From Solobacterium sp. (GTDB taxonomy: Bacteria; Bacillota_I; Bacilli_A; Erysipelotrichales; Erysipelotrichaceae): DNA of 10,018 nucleotides. A model generated the notes under the pieces. The model ran no database searches. It saw nothing but the letters and a program-made list of their open reading frames with translations, and was not told where the DNA came from. The DNA is taken from NCBI GenBank assembly GCA_017514645.1, contig JAFWJP010000257.1:1-10018 (forward strand). The letters run 5' to 3'. Every line of letters starts with the position of its first letter. Positions within the stretch are counted from its first letter, which is position 1. A program made the position numbers and the translations under genes. This document shows positions 5,939 to 10,018 of the stretch, piece after piece.

Positions 5939-6781
5939 TCAGCTTCTGCTGAGGGCTTCCCAGTACTCCCTTTCCGCATCGCTCTGTGCCTGTACGATGC
6001 GAAGGAACGCAACTGCTTCGTTGCCTGCCCGGTCACGCACCGTATAGACGATCTCCTGCTCACTCAGACCGTCCAGCGGCTCAGAACACCGTACGTCATC
6101 CCGCAGATCACCGCTGACCGCATCATACGCTCTCTCCACATACGCCAGGCAGTCCCGGTATTCCTGCTTGGATACTTCTTCTGCATTCAGTCTCAGGACG
6201 GGCGGTTCATCGTCCGTAAAACGCACCAGCAGGGTCCTGGCGATCCGGTGTCCCTGAAACACCGTCTGATAGACAGCCAGATACTCTCCGCCTCCGCGCA
6301 TGCGCTTCCGCTGCGGAAGTATGCAGTCTTCCGCTGCGGAAAGATATGTTTCCGGTATGAACTCATCCCGTACAGACAGAGTCGTTTCATCCACGGTCAG
6401 CAGGATCTCCGGATCCTTTGCCAGCATCTCCCGTACAAGCATAGTAAATGTCACGATCATCAATGTACAGGAAAGCATGAGGAACAGGCATTCCCGCCGG
6501 TTTCTGCGGAAGTACAGCGCTTCGTGCAGAGATGTACGGTCACCGATCTTCATCTCTTCCCGCAGCAGTTTCATCCGTTCCGCCGGAATCCAGAAATGCG
6601 CGATCTTCCGGATATCCTTCCGGTTCAGGTGTTCTTCCAGCGCAAGGCGGATCTGTTCCATCTGCAGGTAGTTCAGCCTGTACTTTGCGTAGATCCGGAT
6701 CTCGTCTTCCGGCAGATCATGTGCCCGGCCAAGACGGATCTGCTCAGCCTGTAAATAGGTAAACCGGTTTCTGTGCTTCAT
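5939..6781 (-). CDS. Single-pass membrane protein with QMEQIR-type repeats, function unknown
   Basis: This 280-residue protein is not recognised as a named family over its full length. Residues 7-35 and 36-64 are two copies of a 29-residue repeat (FTYLQAEQIRLG..., LNYLQMEQIRLAL...). A decayed third copy begins at 65 (IPAERMKLLREEM). The motif resembles the xxWQQMEQIRLGLE...YAKP repeats of many Bacillota proteins. A transmembrane helix follows at about 98-116, flanked by FRRNRR on its N-terminal side. By the positive-inside rule the repeats are cytoplasmic and residues about 120-280 lie outside. The outer part ends in YTVRDRAGNEAVAFLRI (246-262), like the last strands of bacterial Ig-like domains. 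An in-frame TAA four codons upstream fixes the start at 6781, where GGAG sits one base from the ATG. It lies between the GH2 and glycosyltransferase genes, 33 and 47 bases from them, suggesting an envelope role. Confidence 0.85.
   Translation of the reverse strand: MKHRNRFTYLQAEQIRLGRAHDLPEDEIRIYAKYRLNYLQMEQIRLALEEHLNRKDIRKIAHFWIPAERMKLLREEMKIGDRTSLHEALYFRRNRRECLFLMLSCTLMIVTFTMLVREMLAKDPEILLTVDETTLSVRDEFIPETYLSAAEDCILPQRKRMRGGGEYLAVYQTVFQGHRIARTLLVRFTDDEPPVLRLNAEEVSKQEYRDCLAYVERAYDAVSGDLRDDVRCSEPLDGLSEQEIVYTVRDRAGNEAVAFLRIVQAQSDAEREYWEALSRS
6305..6341. repeat. Two direct copies of a small hairpin sequence inside the repeat/membrane protein gene
   Basis: The 14-mer CTTCCGCTGCGGAA occurs at 6305-6318 and 6328-6341, 23 bases apart. 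Each copy is itself an inverted repeat (TTCCG, CTG, CGGAA), the first extending to six base pairs. Because 23 is not a multiple of three, the copies are read in different frames: LSAAE in one and LPQRK in the other. The similarity is therefore at the DNA level, not protein repeat conservation. Confidence 0.7.
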
Positions 6782-6814
6782 ACTCCAGTATTACGCACGG
6801 AAACCGGCGGTTCC

Positions 6815-9325
6815 TCAGTATTCAATGTTTTTCCAGCAGAATCTGCGGTCGTTCTTTCCGACCGGAAGGACGTCAATAAGCAGTTCAGCCCCCTCAAGCC
6901 CTTCACTCTGCACCCGCAGGGTGATCGTGCCGGAGGTCTCTGCTGTCCTTACAATGAAGACAGCACTGCCGCTGTAGGCGTTTCTGGTCGCTTCTGCGGG
7001 TGATTCCGGCACATACGGAGCAGTGTCGGACGCATCTCCGTTGTCCATTCCGATGATCATGCCGGACCCTTCCAGACGCAGTTTCAGTTCATTGCGCGCA
7101 CTGTTCACGATATGACCGTCCGCGTCTGTCACATCCGCCCGTACATACAGCAGTGTCCCGTCCTCCGTGACTTCCCGCGCTTCCGGTATCAGACGGACTG
7201 CTGCAGCTTCACCGTATGTCTGTACGACGCTCCTGCCGGATGTCTCCCGGATCTCATTGCCGTTTTCATCATAGCCGCGGGCTTCCAGTATTCCCGGCTC
7301 ATACGGCACCTGCCAGCTGTAGTACAGCCTGCCCTCCGATGTCCGCCAGGTATAGCCCATCGCTGTCTGATGCTCCGTAAAGGTCTTTCTTCCCAGGGAA
7401 ACACCGTTCAGATACAGTTCCACAGTAGGAAGATTGCTGTAGACGACCACACTGACCGTGCCTGAAGGAGTCTCCTCCCAGGCCGGCAGAACATGCAGTA
7501 CATCCACGTCATCCCGCCACTGGCTCTGGTAGAACCAGTAGCTGTCCTTCGGCAGACCGGCTGTATCAATGATACCGAAATAGGAAGAGTTCGGACTTGG
7601 TCCGTTTCCGGTTACTGAGCCTGTTCCCAGACCGTTCCACGGTTCCGGTTCTCCGATATAGTCAAATCCCGTCCAGACGAATTCACCGGCAACGTAGTCC
7701 CGGCTGATGACATTCAGCCAGGCATCCGCAGCCGTCATGCCCCATTCCACCGTTTCCCGGTCATAGGCACTGAGATCTGTACCGTGGCTCTGGTAGATTC
7801 CGCGGCTGCTGAGTTCGCTTACGGTTTCCGAACCGTAGATGATCCATTCCGGATGCGATGCGTACAGTGCGTCCTGTACAGCCACAGGCATATAGTTCAG
7901 GCCGATGATACCGCCGTTTGCCGCAACAGCCGCATCCATGCCTTCCTGTATATCGGCGTACCGGTCCGTAACACCGGATATATTGTCCGCAATCGTAACC
8001 GGCCGTGTTCCGTCTTCTTCATTTGCCCAGCGGCACAGATCATCCGCATACTGCGGATAGGCACTGACATCACCGCCGATGTTTCCCAGGATCTCATTGC
8101 CGATGGACCATAGGATCACCGAGGGGTTGTTGCGGGCCTCCCGCACCATCGTCCGGATGTCCGCTTCAGCCCAGGTCATGCCTGCAGACAGCCCGTACGG
8201 CTCGCTTCCCGCAGGTACTGCTGTACTGAAGATGGAACTGTAATCATACCAGTTCGCGTTTTTGGGATTGGTCCAGGTATCGAATGCTTCACAGATCACC
8301 AGGATCCCCTCTTCCATGCAGATATCCAGAAAGTCAGGATCTGCCGGATTATGGGCCATCCGTACAGCGTTGCACCCCATCTGCTTCAGAAGTGTGATCT
8401 GCCGGCGGAACGCGTCTTCATGCGCTGCAGCACCCAGAGCTCCCTGGTCATGATGCAGACAGACACCCTTCAGTTTCATCGGTTCTCCGTTCAGGAAGAA
8501 CCCTTCTTCCCTGTCAAAGCGGAAGTACCTGTACCCGTAGGTCACACTGACCCGGTCGGTTCGTTTACCGCCGTTCCAAAGATCTGCGCGCAGTGTATAG
8601 AGGTTCACATCATCCGGGGACCACAGGGAAACATCCGGTACAGCCAGTTCGCTGCTGAATCCCTCCGCTTCCGCTACGATATGTCCGCTGGGATCCAGCA
8701 CAGCAAGACGTACGGTACCCTCCCCGTCTGTTTTTCCTTCCACGGTCGTGAGAACACTGCCGTCCTCCTGAAGCTCTCCGTAGTTGATACGGATGCTCTG
8801 GGGCATGATCAGACTGTCCGCAGTATGGATCAGCGTAACATCACGGTAGATGCCGGAGCCGGAATACCAGCGTGATGAAGGAACCGGATTGTCCACCCGT
8901 ACAGCAATCGTATTGTTTTCTTCCAGATACGGTGTCAGTTCATAGGTGAACGGTGTATACCCGTAGGGATGGGTGCCCAGCAGATTACCGTTGATATAGA
9001 CATCACAGATCCCCATGACACCATCAAACCGGATGAAATACCTGCCGTCCTCCTCTGCCGTAAAGTGCTTCCGGTACCAGCCGGTACCTCCCGGCAGGAA
9101 ACCGCTCTCCGCTTCAAGGGATTCGTCAAACGGCTGTTCGATCGACCAGTCATGCGGCAGATCCAGCGTACGCCATCCTGTATCGTCCACTTCCGTACCG
9201 GCATAATTACCGTCTTCCAGCAGAAACAGCCAGTCTTCATTGAACTCTGCATCACGTACCGGTGCAGGTTCCGAAGGCTGCATGCCCGTCAGGATCACCA
9301 ATAATACTGTCAGTAATTGTTTCAT
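6815..9325 (-). CDS. Secreted GH2 glycoside hydrolase, beta-galactosidase-like
   Basis: This 836-residue retaining glycosidase probably cleaves beta-galactosides or related beta-linked sugars from host or dietary glycans. A short hydrophobic N-terminus (about 1-20) suggests export. The sugar-binding jelly-roll domain spans about 25-165 and includes DWSIEQPFDE and GGTGWYRK. An Ig-like domain lies at 170-265. The catalytic barrel (about 275-600) holds VRMAHNP (321-327), the acid/base Glu411 in SIGNE, the expected nucleophile Glu500 in YGSE, and GEFVWTGFDYIGEPEPW (547-563). A DUF4982-like domain follows at about 610-690 (NLPTVELYLNGVSLGRK). A second Ig-like domain lies at 705-820. There is no sortase signal or C-terminal anchor. 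The family name is firm; the substrate could be another beta-hexoside. No Shine-Dalgarno sequence precedes the ATG; an extended -10 box lies seven bases upstream instead. It heads the unit with the repeat protein and glycosyltransferase. Confidence 0.94.
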   Translation of the reverse strand: MKQLLTVLLVILTGMQPSEPAPVRDAEFNEDWLFLLEDGNYAGTEVDDTGWRTLDLPHDWSIEQPFDESLEAESGFLPGGTGWYRKHFTAEEDGRYFIRFDGVMGICDVYINGNLLGTHPYGYTPFTYELTPYLEENNTIAVRVDNPVPSSRWYSGSGIYRDVTLIHTADSLIMPQSIRINYGELQEDGSVLTTVEGKTDGEGTVRLAVLDPSGHIVAEAEGFSSELAVPDVSLWSPDDVNLYTLRADLWNGGKRTDRVSVTYGYRYFRFDREEGFFLNGEPMKLKGVCLHHDQGALGAAAHEDAFRRQITLLKQMGCNAVRMAHNPADPDFLDICMEEGILVICEAFDTWTNPKNANWYDYSSIFSTAVPAGSEPYGLSAGMTWAEADIRTMVREARNNPSVILWSIGNEILGNIGGDVSAYPQYADDLCRWANEEDGTRPVTIADNISGVTDRYADIQEGMDAAVAANGGIIGLNYMPVAVQDALYASHPEWIIYGSETVSELSSRGIYQSHGTDLSAYDRETVEWGMTAADAWLNVISRDYVAGEFVWTGFDYIGEPEPWNGLGTGSVTGNGPSPNSSYFGIIDTAGLPKDSYWFYQSQWRDDVDVLHVLPAWEETPSGTVSVVVYSNLPTVELYLNGVSLGRKTFTEHQTAMGYTWRTSEGRLYYSWQVPYEPGILEARGYDENGNEIRETSGRSVVQTYGEAAAVRLIPEAREVTEDGTLLYVRADVTDADGHIVNSARNELKLRLEGSGMIIGMDNGDASDTAPYVPESPAEATRNAYSGSAVFIVRTAETSGTITLRVQSEGLEGAELLIDVLPVGKNDRRFCWKNIEY

Positions 9326-9332
9326 CTACGCC

Positions 9333-9341
9333 ATTGTATCA
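9333..9341 (-). promoter_or_regulatory. Extended -10 promoter abutting the GH2 start codon
   Basis: On the minus strand TGA plus TACAAT (hexamer 9333-9338) is an extended -10 element. Its first T is the last T of the upstream terminator tract. Only GGCGTAG separates the hexamer from the ATG, so transcription would begin within one base of the start codon. No -35 box is visible at 16-18 bases; that space is filled by the terminator hairpin. Confidence 0.5.
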
Positions 9342-9365
9342 AAAAATGCGGATTGTATCCGCATT
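9341..9365 (-). terminator. Intrinsic terminator after the phosphohexomutase gene
   Basis: On the minus strand AATGCGGA (9358-9365) pairs with TCCGCATT (9345-9352) around a TACAA loop and is followed by a run of T (9341-9346). The stem includes two bases of the gene's TAA stop codon, so it lies as close as possible to the coding end. Confidence 0.85.
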
Positions 9366-10018
9366 ATTGAATCGCATTGACGATACCCATGACCTCTCTG
9401 CGGATCCGGGCATTCTTCATCAGCGCCTCTTCCCGGTCGTTTCCGACAGCGTAGAAGTAGAACTTGATCTTCGGCTCCGTTCCGCTCGGACGGATGGCAA
9501 ACCAGCATCCGTCTTCAAGCCAGAAGCGCAGTACATTGGAAGCGGGAATATCTTCATAGCCGTTGATATAGTCCACAACCTTCGCTTTCAATCCGGCGAT
9601 CTTCACCGGCGGATTCTTGCGTACTTCCGCCATCATGCGCTTGATCCGCTCCGCGCCTTCCTTTCCTTCCAGGATCAGATTCGGTTCATCCTCGGCAAAA
9701 TATCCGTACTCCTCGTAGATCTCCTCCAGAACGTTCCAGAGCGTCTTGCCCTGTTTGCGGTAATATGCCGCCGCTTCCGCTACGAGCATACCTGCGGAAA
9801 TACCGTCCTTGTCGCGGATGGCCGGACATGCCGCGTATCCTACCGATTCCTCATAGCCGAAGAGATACTGATAGCCGTGTTCCTCCAGGAACGGGATCCG
9901 GCCGCAGATGTTCTTGAAACCCGTCAGGCTTTCAAACATCTTCACACCGTAGGATTCCGCCATGATCGTACTCAAGGTACTGGTAACGATGGACTTGACC
10001 ATTGCACCGTTCTCAGGA
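9364..10018 (-). CDS. pgcA: Phosphoglucomutase/phosphomannomutase, C-terminal part (gene continues beyond window)
   Basis: This is the 3' end of an alpha-D-phosphohexomutase, which interconverts hexose 1- and 6-phosphates for UDP-glucose and envelope polysaccharide synthesis. About 217 residues are visible and the frame is open to the window edge (PENGA then MVK), so the true start lies outside. Positions below count from that first visible Met at 10002. Family motifs are GYEESVGY (49-56), the sugar-specificity loop of domain 3, then RDKDGI (63-68). The phosphate-binding loop RPSGTEPKIKFY (171-182) of domain 4 is also present. The combination of motifs fits the Bacillota PgcA type of about 570-580 residues, so roughly the first 360 are missing here. 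PgcA versus another phosphohexomutase cannot be settled without the active-site serine region. A terminator follows at once, so the GH2 gene downstream is likely transcribed separately. Confidence 0.88.
   Translation of the reverse strand, partial: PENGAMVKSIVTSTLSTIMAESYGVKMFESLTGFKNICGRIPFLEEHGYQYLFGYEESVGYAACPAIRDKDGISAGMLVAEAAAYYRKQGKTLWNVLEEIYEEYGYFAEDEPNLILEGKEGAERIKRMMAEVRKNPPVKIAGLKAKVVDYINGYEDIPASNVLRFWLEDGCWFAIRPSGTEPKIKFYFYAVGNDREEALMKNARIRREVMGIVNAIQ

Noticed and set aside
5931..5957. Possible terminator between the repeat/membrane protein gene and the glycosyltransferase gene (CAGC...GCTG)
   Set aside because: The stem is only about four or five pairs, and on the minus strand it is followed by A rather than T. 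It does not break the transcript.
6815..6890. Possible sortase (LPxTG-like) anchor at the GH2 C-terminus, from LPVGK
   Set aside because: The residues after it are polar and charged, with no hydrophobic helix, so it is not a cell-wall sorting signal.

Overview
The window looks like chromosomal DNA of a moderate-GC Bacillota (Firmicutes), probably a host-associated anaerobe. The grounds are the MEP-pathway gene ispD, a PgcA-type phosphohexomutase, strong AGGAGGT ribosome-binding sites, many short intrinsic terminators with GAAA or other small loops, a ferredoxin-like aldo/keto reductase typical of anaerobes, and a protein carrying the QMEQIR-type repeats common in Erysipelotrichaceae and Lachnospiraceae. 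Placement below phylum is inference. There is no phage, transposon, CRISPR array or toxin-antitoxin module here. Almost all the DNA is coding, and no gene-free stretch exceeds about 170 bases.

Left part (1-2758): a minus-strand tRNA-Ile(GAU) with its own near-consensus promoter, then two tandem minus-strand M20-family amidohydrolase paralogs. The pair is probably one transcript, starting near 2612 and ending at a GAAA-loop terminator at 155-181. The products would hydrolyse N-acyl amino acids or related amides.

Middle (2759-5172): a small membrane export-family protein (COG2426) and ispD form a coupled minus-strand pair with a TGATG junction, ended by a terminator just after ispD. Divergent from them across 93 bases is a plus-strand aldo/keto reductase fused to two four-cysteine iron-sulfur motifs. 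It has an extended -10 promoter.

Right part (5169-10018), all minus strand: the 3' part of a phosphoglucomutase/phosphomannomutase gene with its terminator, then a likely unit of three envelope-related genes. These are a secreted GH2 beta-galactosidase-like enzyme, a single-pass membrane protein of unknown function with cytoplasmic QMEQIR repeats, and a monofunctional peptidoglycan glycosyltransferase. This unit meets the aldo/keto reductase tail to tail. Their stop codons overlap, and the reductase's apparent terminator lies inside the glycosyltransferase coding sequence.

Most of the genes are ordinary metabolic or envelope genes. The points most worth attention are the unusual starts of the three genes of the right-hand unit (a -10 box or GGAG placed directly against the ATG), the unknown repeat/membrane protein, the terminator hidden in a coding region, and a 15-base palindrome lying on the tRNA promoter's -10 box.
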